Source: Dysgonomonadaceae bacterium zrk40
GTDB taxonomy: Bacteria; Bacteroidota; Bacteroidia; Bacteroidales; Dysgonomonadaceae
Length of the DNA stretch: 64,000 nucleotides
Reading direction: 5' to 3'
Assembly: GCA_016916535.1 (NCBI GenBank)
Contig: CP070276.1
Span: 1,550,001 to 1,614,000 of the forward strand
Shown here: positions 52,937 to 60,962 of the stretch, piece after piece
Layout: every line of letters begins with the position of its first letter
Numbering within the stretch: the first letter of the stretch is position 1
Made by a program: the position numbers and the translations under genes
Notes under the pieces: generated by a model
Database searches by the model: none
What the model was told of the DNA's origin: nothing
The model's input: the letters and a program-made list of their open reading frames with translations, nothing else

Positions 52937-54073
52937 TTACTGATACAGGTTGGGGATATCGTTGCTGAAAAGGGTTTTGGGATGTTGGTAAAAGACGACA
53001 AAATCATCGGCCGAGAGCTGTCCCGGGTAAGGTGCATAATAGTGGTCAGGCCGCTCGCGGGCGTTGCGCCATACCATCACGTAACTCACCGGATAGCGGT
53101 CCAGCACGGGGAAGAGTACCGATGTCCACCAGTCGGCGATCGGTATCGCCTCCAGCCCTGTCTCGGTGAGTGCGATCGGCTTGTCCCGCATTTTACCCTC
53201 CTCCGCCAAAAAGGAGAGGATGGTATGGAGTGAGGATTGATAGGCATCGATCCCCTCTTCGTTGTTACGGTGGTAGCCATCCAGACCCAGCAGATCAACA
53301 TACTCATCACCTGGATATCGCTCCATATAGATCTCACCGGGGCCCTGCAGGTCGGGTGAATAAGCGTAGAGCAGGTTGTCCACACCTGCCCCGTCGAAAT
53401 GGCTGCGGGTCATCTCCCAGAGGGCGGTGTACTCCTCCACGCTACAGAGATCCCTTCCCCACCAGAACCAGCTGCCGGTATGCTCGTGCCAGGGGCGGAA
53501 GAGCACCGGTATCTTTGTTCCCTCCTCGGTAGTGAGGGCGTTGAAGAAGGCGGCAGCCCTGTCGAGCCAGCCAAGGAAAAGCTCATGCTTCTCCCCACCC
53601 GGCAGGATGGCAGCCACCACATCATCGCGACTCACATCCCAGGAGTCGCCACCGGTAAGCGGGTTGTCGGCATGCCAGCTTACGGTGATCATCCCACCCC
53701 GCTTGTAATGACGGATCATCTCCTCACGAATAATGGCGAAGAGGACATTGTCGATATTTTTTTCGCTGTCGTGTTCAATCTTCCCGATGTCAAAACCCAT
53801 CACGGCAGGATAGTCGCCCGTGACGCTCCGCACATCGGAGCGACCGCTGTCACCCTCCCAGGTGACACCGTAGAGCGGGTCATCCTGATGACCGAACATA
53901 AAACCGTCCGCAGCAATCACCTTCAGGCTGGACAACAACTTTTCTGTCTCCATCGTTCTTTGCGGACTGATCATCTCCTCACCGTTACCCGATGATTTTC
54001 TCTCCACACAGGATATGCCGGCTAGCAGTATGGCTGACAGCAATAAACCCGTTATCATTGTTCTTTTCTTCAT
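52937..54073 (-). CDS. GH26 beta-mannanase lipoprotein (short)
   Basis: The 378-residue lipoprotein (LLAGISCVERKS) is a single GH26 TIM barrel. Visible blocks are FMFGHQDDPLYGVTW near 60, GGMITVSWHADNPLTGGDSWD near 130, acid/base Glu in RPWHEHTGSWFWWG and nucleophile Glu in IALTETGLE. GH26 enzymes with this set cut beta-1,4-mannan, often to mannobiose. ATG 54073 is taken; ATG 54079 is two codons upstream. It directly follows the other GH26 gene by 9 bases and precedes GH130, whose substrate is made from mannobiose by the epimerase. Probably a mannobiose-forming enzyme in periplasm or on the surface; that point is inference. Confidence 0.94.
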   Translation of the reverse strand: MKKRTMITGLLLSAILLAGISCVERKSSGNGEEMISPQRTMETEKLLSSLKVIAADGFMFGHQDDPLYGVTWEGDSGRSDVRSVTGDYPAVMGFDIGKIEHDSEKNIDNVLFAIIREEMIRHYKRGGMITVSWHADNPLTGGDSWDVSRDDVVAAILPGGEKHELFLGWLDRAAAFFNALTTEEGTKIPVLFRPWHEHTGSWFWWGRDLCSVEEYTALWEMTRSHFDGAGVDNLLYAYSPDLQGPGEIYMERYPGDEYVDLLGLDGYHRNNEEGIDAYQSSLHTILSFLAEEGKMRDKPIALTETGLEAIPIADWWTSVLFPVLDRYPVSYVMVWRNARERPDHYYAPYPGQLSADDFVVFYQHPKTLFSNDIPNLYQ

Positions 54074-54082
54074 ATGCATCTC

Positions 54083-55489
54083 TTATTTCAAATCAGGTAA
54101 CTCATCGCGTGTAAGCACGTAGGGCTGTGCCAGGGCATCTTCCCACCAGCTGATAGGGGCATACTGGTGGGTCTTCAACTGGAACGCTTCGCTGCCGGGA
54201 TCGCGGGTGCGATCATATTCGTACCAGGGCATAAACCATAGCCACCTGGCACCGTCATTCCATTGTGCCGAAATGGTTGCCACGTTGCCGCACTCGCTGA
54301 GGGCAACCGGTTTTCCGGGGTAACGGCTCTGCAGTGTGGCGAATTGGCTCTTGATCGTCGAGGCAGCTTGTTCATCATAGATATCTCTTCCCACCATATC
54401 CACGTAGTCATCACCGGGGTACCAGTCAGGATCAATCACCTGCGAGGTCCAGACCCAGATCAGGTTGTCCAGTCCGTGGTGGTGCGTCATCCGGTCGAAC
54501 ATCAGCCGCCAGAGCTTTTTATAGGGCTCCGGTCCGCCGCCGCCCCACCAGAACCAGGCTTCGCCTCCCGGGTAGGCTCCGTTGTTGCCGGCTGCCTCGT
54601 GCAGGGGACGCCACAGCACTGGGATATTCTTCTCCTTTAGCAGCTTCAGGTAACCGGAGAGCTTGTCGATATCGGTGATCATCCGCTTGTACTCATCCGA
54701 GTCGGGATCATCAATCTTCTTCACATCGAAACGGGTTTCATCCGGTGCACTGCCCCAATAGAAGGAATACTTTCCCTCCACTCCGCTGTTGGCAGGCACG
54801 TTCCAGTGCCAGGATGCCGATACGACACCCCCGCTGTTCCACCACTCCTCGGCCACAGTGATGTTGCCATAATCGATCCAGTTGGCAGGTGAGGCATGCA
54901 GGTGGATATAATCAAAACAGTTGATTGCCGGCCAGTTGCCGGTGTGATGGTGTACCCACTCCGCCTCGTTGATGTTCCAGGCCACGTGGGCCATGGTGCC
55001 GGAGAGAGTTTTCTTCCCTTCCTGTTGTTTCAGAAACTGCAGCAGCTTCTCCGCCTGAGGTGAAAGACCCTCACGCGGGGGTAACGATGGACAGGTTTTG
55101 AAGGTGATTCGGATCTCAGATGGGTTGGAAAGGCCTGTGGGACCTTTCACCGTCTGGGCAGGTACCAACAGCGTGTAATCGGTACCAGGCAGCAGCGGGG
55201 GTACCGTCATCTTCAGTTCTCCCTCCTGCCCTCGCCAGAGGTTGGTAACCGGCTGTCCGTTAAGGGTGATCAGCGATGAAGGGGCAAGCGTCACGTTCAT
55301 GTTGAAGCGAAGTGTGATTTCTGTGATCCCTTCCGCCACATCTGTCTCGCCATCGGCAGGATCACTGGAGATCAGCTGCGGTGGCTCACCAACGGGCGGC
55401 TCATCCCCGCCAGATGAACAGGAGATTACCATCAGCAGGTTGATCAACAAAAGGCATATAACACACCTTAAAATGATTTTTCGAATCAT
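54083..55489 (-). CDS. GH26 beta-mannanase lipoprotein with N-terminal Ig-like domain
   Basis: The 468-residue lipoprotein (NLLMVISCSSGGDE, acidic residues soon after the Cys) has an SbsA/Big_5-like domain (about 35-130: SSDPADGETDVAEGITEITLRF to ITFKT) and a GH26 barrel (about 145-468). Catalytic blocks are RPLHEAAGNNGAYPGGEAWFWWG (acid/base) and VALSECGNV (nucleophile), with VSASWHWNVP and WVWTSQ as sugar-site strands. The acidic export-type signal and stalk domain suggest a surface mannanase making the first cuts, with the shorter GH26 finishing; this division is inferred. ATG 55489 gives a regular leader; ATG 55519 is 10 codons upstream. A long hairpin lies in the gap before it (55543-55581). 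Confidence 0.93.
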   Translation of the reverse strand: MIRKIILRCVICLLLINLLMVISCSSGGDEPPVGEPPQLISSDPADGETDVAEGITEITLRFNMNVTLAPSSLITLNGQPVTNLWRGQEGELKMTVPPLLPGTDYTLLVPAQTVKGPTGLSNPSEIRITFKTCPSLPPREGLSPQAEKLLQFLKQQEGKKTLSGTMAHVAWNINEAEWVHHHTGNWPAINCFDYIHLHASPANWIDYGNITVAEEWWNSGGVVSASWHWNVPANSGVEGKYSFYWGSAPDETRFDVKKIDDPDSDEYKRMITDIDKLSGYLKLLKEKNIPVLWRPLHEAAGNNGAYPGGEAWFWWGGGGPEPYKKLWRLMFDRMTHHHGLDNLIWVWTSQVIDPDWYPGDDYVDMVGRDIYDEQAASTIKSQFATLQSRYPGKPVALSECGNVATISAQWNDGARWLWFMPWYEYDRTRDPGSEAFQLKTHQYAPISWWEDALAQPYVLTRDELPDLK

Positions 55490-55542
55490 TTTTTTCACAA
55501 TTTTGTGCCTGTTTTGCAACCTGCACGGAATATTCAGAGATG

Positions 55543-55581
55543 CTGTCTGAACCGGCTAAAACAGGTGGCCGGCTCAGACAG
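55543..55581 (-). promoter_or_regulatory. Long intercistronic hairpin (14-bp stem, one mismatch)
   Basis: The arms 55543-55556 (CTGTCTGAACCGGC) and 55568-55581 (GCCGGCTCAGACAG) pair over 14 positions with one A-C mismatch and an 11-base loop. It begins 19 bases after the stop of the IPT-repeat gene and 54 bases before the GH26 start. It splits the operon exactly between the capture proteins (SusC, SusD, binding proteins) and the enzymes. No U-run follows, so partial termination or exonuclease block is more likely than full stop. Confidence 0.7.
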
Positions 55582-55599
55582 AATCTACAGATTGCTTTA

Positions 55600-57981
55600 T
55601 TACTCTATGGTTACTTTGGTAAATATCAGGTCAGATCCCTGGATAATGATGCCTGCGTCAGGATAGTCACTATCTGCCTCACCCTTATTGGCTTCGATCT
55701 GATCCAGGATATCCCTCGTAAGTATCACTTCGAAAACACGACTGGCGAATTCCCAGCCATACACATCAGTAGGGACCAGCGTGTTGCTGCCTATCTCATC
55801 AAACACCAGACCACCCCATAATCCGTTGTTGATCTGTGCCTGTGCCCAAACCTGGTCAATCTGGTCAAAGTAGAAACGCATTTTTGCACCCGCTTTCACA
55901 CTGCTAAAAACAGATGCCGGGATGACAACACGCCCCCCCTCGCTCCAGGTAATTGTTACCGGTCCGTTCCAGACCGCTTTTTCAAGGGGTATCTGGTATT
56001 TGATGGATACCTTCGAGATGATCCAGTCGGAGCCCTGCATCACGATCCCGCCCTTTTCGCGGAAGCGCTGCACCAGCTCGGGGGTCAGTGTAAGCTCAAT
56101 CTCCTTCACATCCTTACCACCGGCATTGTCGGTAGTCAGATAGGCACCACCCAATTCGGGGAAGAAGATGCCGTCATTGCTCCAGTTACCGTCGTTGATC
56201 TGCACCTGTCCCCAGGCCTCTTTCTGTGCGAAGTAGATCTTCATCTTGGCATCGGCGGGAATATCCCTTTCAAACTCACTGGCTGGAATCATGACACGCG
56301 GATCGCTCCAGGGACCCAGGTCGGTCAGCGTGTTGAAGATCACGATCTCTACATCGGTCGCCGGTACAAAGGCGATACTGTAGGTGATCTCACCGTTGGA
56401 GGAGATCAGCTTCACCTTGCTGTTGGCGTTGGCCAGCTGCGGTATCTCGAAGTAGAGCAGATCTTTGTTGAGGATATACTGTACAGCTGTACCATCTACC
56501 TCTACCCCTGTCAGCTTGTCACCGTTGGTGATGCCGATCGACATCACGGTACCGCCCTTGTTTGGATCCTCCTCCTCACCCGGCAGCACCGGGAAGTAGG
56601 CAAACTGCGGCGCTTCAATAGTGAGTGATTCAATCTCCACGCTCTCTCCATTGGCCATGAAGAGGGTCAGGATACCGCTCTCTACGTTCATGGTCGGCAT
56701 GGCTACCGTCAGGCTGGTGGGTGTGGTGTTGTTCACCTCCACCTCAGCACCACCGGTGAACTGCACTTTGGCTACCAGGTCGAGATCTTCACCGGTGATT
56801 ACCACGTTGTCACCCAACGGCACCGTGCTGTTCTCATAGGCGGTGAAGGTGGGTTTGAGTGTTTCGATGGCCACTTCAACCGAGACACCACTGCCTGTAT
56901 TAAGCAGCAAGTTGCCGCTGGTGGCTGCGTCGGGCATCGTCACCGTTACTTCGGTAGCAGTCTGGTTATCTGGCTCGACGGCATCTGCCACACCGGAGAA
57001 GGTGAGCGAGGTGACCAGCTCCATGTTCAATCCTTCGAGGGTGATCAGGTCACCTGCACGCAATCCGGTGGCAGGGGTGGCCACCACGTTGGCCGGCAGT
57101 GCCAGTCCGATGTTGGCAATCGCCACCTCCACGCCCGATGCGGGGAGGACGATCACCACACCGTCGGTCATGTTGGCGGGCAGGGTGAAGCGTATCGCTT
57201 CTCCCGTTTCGGTTTCAATCACTTCAAACGGAACCTCGTCGCCGTTTGGCATGAGAAGGGAAACCACCAGGTCAAAATCTTCTCCGGCAATTTCAATCAC
57301 CTCACCCGGCTTCTTGCCAGTCAGGTCGGCAGGTGCAGCCACCGAGGGAAGCACCACCTCCACATCACTCGCTGAGTATACCTCGATGGGTATCTCCTCA
57401 CCGTTGGAGATGATGATCTTGCCACTCTGCGCCTCTGCGGGCACCGTCACTTGCAACTTCTTGCGTGTCTGTCCCGGCAGGAAGGCGCCGGCCTCAACTG
57501 CCACGTTGTCGACGAAGATCACCCGCTTGATCAGGTTGAGGTAATCACCCTCGATGGTGAGGGTCTCACCCGGTTTCACCTTCAATGGTGATACCTTGCT
57601 GATGGAGATCGGTTCGGAATAGGTAAGGGGGGTGCGTGTCTTGATTTCACCACTTGTGGTGACCAGTGTCAAAATACCCACTCCGGCATCCTGGGGGATC
57701 ACCACCTTGATCTCCCGTTCGTTCACGGTGATGATGTCGGTCACCTGTACGGTGCCACCGGTCACTCCGGGGAAGATCACCGCGGTGACCTCGCCCAGAT
57801 TCTGTCCGATAAAGCGGAGTTCACCGCCGCGCAACGCGGGGGAGGGTCCGAACGATTGCAGCAAGGGGTCGTTGTTCACCTCCTCTTTTTCGCACGATGG
57901 CATCAGCAGGAGGCTGCTCAGCAACAGCATGAGGAGTGCCATGCCGGACCATCTGTTTTTTCTGGTAAGTATATTTTTCAT
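55600..57981 (-). CDS. IPT/TIG-repeat surface glycan-binding lipoprotein (mannan locus)
   Basis: The 793-residue lipoprotein (LLLMPSCEKEEV, acidic export-type signal) is a stalk of five to six IPT/TIG Ig-like repeats (about 38-550), each with a line such as PGETLTIEGDYLNLIKRVIF or AGDLITLEGLNMELVTSLTF. Two related C-terminal modules follow (about 555-672 and 673-793), each with VxIPAS, AKMxxYF, QxQINxGxW and IxxQGSDxIxxKVxI lines; these are likely mannan-binding domains in tandem. It sits after the shorter binding protein and before the GH26 genes. The role is to hold mannan away from the membrane for SusC/D and GH26. No enzyme motif is seen. The binding part is inferred from position and repeat pattern. 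Confidence 0.85.
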   Translation of the reverse strand: MKNILTRKNRWSGMALLMLLLSSLLLMPSCEKEEVNNDPLLQSFGPSPALRGGELRFIGQNLGEVTAVIFPGVTGGTVQVTDIITVNEREIKVVIPQDAGVGILTLVTTSGEIKTRTPLTYSEPISISKVSPLKVKPGETLTIEGDYLNLIKRVIFVDNVAVEAGAFLPGQTRKKLQVTVPAEAQSGKIIISNGEEIPIEVYSASDVEVVLPSVAAPADLTGKKPGEVIEIAGEDFDLVVSLLMPNGDEVPFEVIETETGEAIRFTLPANMTDGVVIVLPASGVEVAIANIGLALPANVVATPATGLRAGDLITLEGLNMELVTSLTFSGVADAVEPDNQTATEVTVTMPDAATSGNLLLNTGSGVSVEVAIETLKPTFTAYENSTVPLGDNVVITGEDLDLVAKVQFTGGAEVEVNNTTPTSLTVAMPTMNVESGILTLFMANGESVEIESLTIEAPQFAYFPVLPGEEEDPNKGGTVMSIGITNGDKLTGVEVDGTAVQYILNKDLLYFEIPQLANANSKVKLISSNGEITYSIAFVPATDVEIVIFNTLTDLGPWSDPRVMIPASEFERDIPADAKMKIYFAQKEAWGQVQINDGNWSNDGIFFPELGGAYLTTDNAGGKDVKEIELTLTPELVQRFREKGGIVMQGSDWIISKVSIKYQIPLEKAVWNGPVTITWSEGGRVVIPASVFSSVKAGAKMRFYFDQIDQVWAQAQINNGLWGGLVFDEIGSNTLVPTDVYGWEFASRVFEVILTRDILDQIEANKGEADSDYPDAGIIIQGSDLIFTKVTIE

Positions 57982-57993
57982 AATCTATGGTTT

Positions 57994-59235
57994 TTATTCG
58001 TTCGGAACAACTCTGATATTGTCGATGCAGATGTAGGGGGTGCAATCGGTACCGCTGATGCCGCCATGGTAAACGAAGAAAGTCAGTCCTCCGTAGTTCC
58101 CCTTGGGTGCCATCTCCAGGATGCCACCTGCATGGTCGTACTTGAACTCGGTCAGCGGCACGGAAACTGTTTCCCATCCGTCCGTCACGAAGCTGCCACT
58201 GCTTTCCCAAGGCCTCCAGAGACCGCGCGGTGTGGTACCGTCGGCAATGTAACCGTTGGTACCGGTGGTGGACCAGGGGGTGAAGATCATCTGCAGAGCG
58301 AGGGACGACCAGGGTTGCGTCACGTTCACCTCGAACTTGAGGGTGGAGTTTGCCGGATCGGAAGTGAACAGATCTCCTTGAGGCCGTCCGTTGGCCGAAC
58401 CCCAGAGGTTGAACGAGAAGTCATCCTCGGCCCAGTCTACAGTGGGATCACCAACGAGTGAACCGGTAAAATATACATAGTTGCCGCTGATCCCTTCAGG
58501 ATCACTGTTCTTGATCTTACCGGCACGCCATCCGCCGTCGGCATTGAGGTTGTCCCAGTCGAGAATCATGCCGCGGTCGTCACGGAACTGAAATTTTGAA
58601 CGACCGAACCCGTAGATCGACTGCACGTTGAGATATCCCTTTTGTGCCCCCTCGGGGATGCGGAAGGTCACCTTCGTCTTCTCGATGCTGATAATCTCGG
58701 TTACAGGGATGTTGCCTGCCATGGTGATGGTGAGCGGCACGTTGGGATCGTCGATGAAGTAATCACCATAGAGAATGGCCACGTGCCCGTCGTGCGCGTA
58801 CTCATTCGAGATGCGAGACACCACCGGACCGGGCACCTGTACACCAAAGTCGTAGGTGACGGTGTCATTTTCCTTTGTAATCATATAAATCTTGTCGGTG
58901 ACTACCCCGGGGATCTCCTTAGGAATGGTGACGAAGAGGTTGTTGTCGGTGATGAAGCTGGAGTTGAGGATTGCTTTCTTGTCGTTGAACCACATCTCGC
59001 GGATGCTGGTCAGGTTCTTTCCCACCAGCACGATGCTGTTGTCCATGAAAGCTTTCACCAGCAGTGAATCTGCCGACTCCGGAGCAGGGACTCTCACATA
59101 GTATATTTCAGGTATACCTTCGGTCAACTCAAATTTGTCGGGGTTGTCGTCGCACGACTGCACTCCGAAGGTGAAGAGGGCGATCAGCAGCATTAGCAGC
59201 GACCATCCTGTTTTTTTGGTATCTATCTTTTTCAT
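57994..59235 (-). CDS. Surface glycan-binding protein (SGBP-type, mannan locus)
   Basis: The 413-residue lipoprotein (LFTFGVQSCDDNPD, acidic after Cys) has Ig/IPT-like domains (about 35-215, with ILYGDYFIDDPNVPLTITMAG) and a C-terminal binding domain (about 220-413) of the SGBP_B type, with MILDWDNLNADGGWR, GNYVYFTGSLVG, WAEDDFSFNLW and TPYICIDNIRVVPNE. Trp and Tyr in these lines can form the sugar platform. ATG 59235 is chosen over 59280, since the upstream frame would overlap the SusD gene and adds a charged stretch before the leader. It lies 20 bases after SusD, the usual place for this protein in Bacteroidota PULs. The ligand should be mannan or glucomannan. Confidence 0.9.
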   Translation of the reverse strand: MKKIDTKKTGWSLLMLLIALFTFGVQSCDDNPDKFELTEGIPEIYYVRVPAPESADSLLVKAFMDNSIVLVGKNLTSIREMWFNDKKAILNSSFITDNNLFVTIPKEIPGVVTDKIYMITKENDTVTYDFGVQVPGPVVSRISNEYAHDGHVAILYGDYFIDDPNVPLTITMAGNIPVTEIISIEKTKVTFRIPEGAQKGYLNVQSIYGFGRSKFQFRDDRGMILDWDNLNADGGWRAGKIKNSDPEGISGNYVYFTGSLVGDPTVDWAEDDFSFNLWGSANGRPQGDLFTSDPANSTLKFEVNVTQPWSSLALQMIFTPWSTTGTNGYIADGTTPRGLWRPWESSGSFVTDGWETVSVPLTEFKYDHAGGILEMAPKGNYGGLTFFVYHGGISGTDCTPYICIDNIRVVPNE

Positions 59236-59254
59236 ATTGGTGTATTTCCTCTTG

Positions 59255-60940
59255 TTAATATTGAATGGTCGACAGGTCAAACTCTACCGGATCCAACAGC
59301 AGGTTGGGATTCATGGTCAGGTCGGTATCCGGGAAGGGCAGCTGGAAATGGGCGTCGGTGACGTTGGGTGCCGATGCTCCGGTATCATAGTAGGTATCGT
59401 CCGGATTTAGCACACCGGAAGTATAGTACTGTCCCAGTCCGATATACTGGTTTCTGCGCTGTGCTTTGATCTCTGCAATCGCTTTGGCTGGTTCGTAATA
59501 GTGCCAGCGTACGTAGTCGTACCAGCGGTCACCCTCGCAGGCCAGTTCCAGTCGACGTTCCTTCCATATATCCTGCCAGGTGATGGAGGTTTTGGCTTCA
59601 TAGCCCTGCACGGAGCGTCCCCGTACATCGTTGAAGGCCTTGAGTGCTTTTGCGTCGGAGGTGGAAGCATTGTTGCCCAGCACTGCTTCGGCATAGATCA
59701 GATATACATCGGAAAGACGCAACAGGTGTGTGCTGAGGCTGGTTGCCATGCGTGCCATCGCATGACCGATGCCGATCTGGTGGTCGTTGTCGTTGCCCAC
59801 GATATGCTTCACCTCATTGGCACCCACGGGGCTCTGGTACTCCATGCTTTCCACTGCAAACGCGGTGTAGTCCAATCCTCCCTTGTCCACCCAGAAGTAG
59901 TCGTACTTGTCACCGTACATCATCATGGTGGCCTTGCGGCGGGCATCCACGTTGTTGCGGGTGAGGCTCAGGGCATTTTCACCGAAAGCGTCCTGCAGGT
60001 CGACCGAGGGACCGCCATAGCCGCCCCAAGAGGCACCATATTCATCTATGCCAAGGATACCGAGGTCGGACTGGAGGGTGTTCTGCGAAGTCCACTGGTT
60101 GGAGACCACCCAGTGCCATGCCAGTAGGCTCTCCTCGCTGTAGTTGTTCTTCAGGCGAAATACATCGGAGTATACCGGCAACAGGTTGCGTCCGCTCTGG
60201 TCGATCACCATGCCTGCATACTCGGCAGCCTTGTCCAGGTCATCTTGGTTGCGGCTACCGCTCATGCCGTAGCCAGCCTTGGTGAGGTACACCTTCGAGA
60301 GGAGTCCGTAGGCGGAGTAACGGTCGATGCGCCCGGGATCATTGCTTTCCGGCAGCCACTCGATCGCCTTCTCAAGGGTCATGATGATGTAATCATACAC
60401 GTTGGGAATCGTCGCCTTGTAGATGCTGTTGTAGTCGCCGGCAGAGATCATGGCCGAATTGTTGTGGATGATGGGTACCGCCCCGAAGGTGCGAACCAGA
60501 TAGAAGTAGGTCATCGCCTTCCACACCAGTGCTTCACCCTTGACGGTATGCTTCGCCTGCTCACTCACATTGGGACCGGCCTTCATGTCGATGTTCTCAA
60601 TGATGCCGTTGCAGTAGGCGTTTACCGACCAGAGGGAGGCCGACATGTTGGTCAGGTCCTCATCGGTGGAGTTGATGGTGAAGGTGAGGTAGGGTGATGA
60701 TCCCCAATAGTAGTTGCCCGAGAGCACTTCACCCACCTTGAAGAAACCTCTCTGGAAGTCGTACCAGGGAGAGTTGTAGACCGGATTGACTGCCTGGAAA
60801 CACTGTTCGTCGGTCTGGTAAAAACTGTCTACCGTGTAGTTGTCCTCCGTGGGCCGGTTAAGGAAATCCTCGCAGCCGGAGAGCATGAGCAGCATGACGC
60901 TGACAATTACGGTTTTTGTGATGATACTATATTTGTTCAT
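59255..60940 (-). CDS. SusD/RagB-family lipoprotein (mannan locus)
   Basis: The 561-residue lipoprotein (LLMLSGCEDFLNRPTEDN) is a standard SusD: the N-terminal CEDFLNRPTEDNYT motif, helices with AKHTVKGEALVWKAMTYFYLVRTFG, and the second-half lines LLRLSDVYLIYAEAVLGNN, NDVRGRS, ERRLELACEGDRWYDYVRW. It works as the lid and capture protein on the SusC at 60963. It starts 22 bases after that gene. Length is normal. The acidic residues right after Cys fit surface exposure. Specificity for mannan or glucomannan is taken from the operon. Confidence 0.95.
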   Translation of the reverse strand: MNKYSIITKTVIVSVMLLMLSGCEDFLNRPTEDNYTVDSFYQTDEQCFQAVNPVYNSPWYDFQRGFFKVGEVLSGNYYWGSSPYLTFTINSTDEDLTNMSASLWSVNAYCNGIIENIDMKAGPNVSEQAKHTVKGEALVWKAMTYFYLVRTFGAVPIIHNNSAMISAGDYNSIYKATIPNVYDYIIMTLEKAIEWLPESNDPGRIDRYSAYGLLSKVYLTKAGYGMSGSRNQDDLDKAAEYAGMVIDQSGRNLLPVYSDVFRLKNNYSEESLLAWHWVVSNQWTSQNTLQSDLGILGIDEYGASWGGYGGPSVDLQDAFGENALSLTRNNVDARRKATMMMYGDKYDYFWVDKGGLDYTAFAVESMEYQSPVGANEVKHIVGNDNDHQIGIGHAMARMATSLSTHLLRLSDVYLIYAEAVLGNNASTSDAKALKAFNDVRGRSVQGYEAKTSITWQDIWKERRLELACEGDRWYDYVRWHYYEPAKAIAEIKAQRRNQYIGLGQYYTSGVLNPDDTYYDTGASAPNVTDAHFQLPFPDTDLTMNPNLLLDPVEFDLSTIQY

Positions 60941-60962
60941 ATCCTGTACTTATTGAAGGTGA

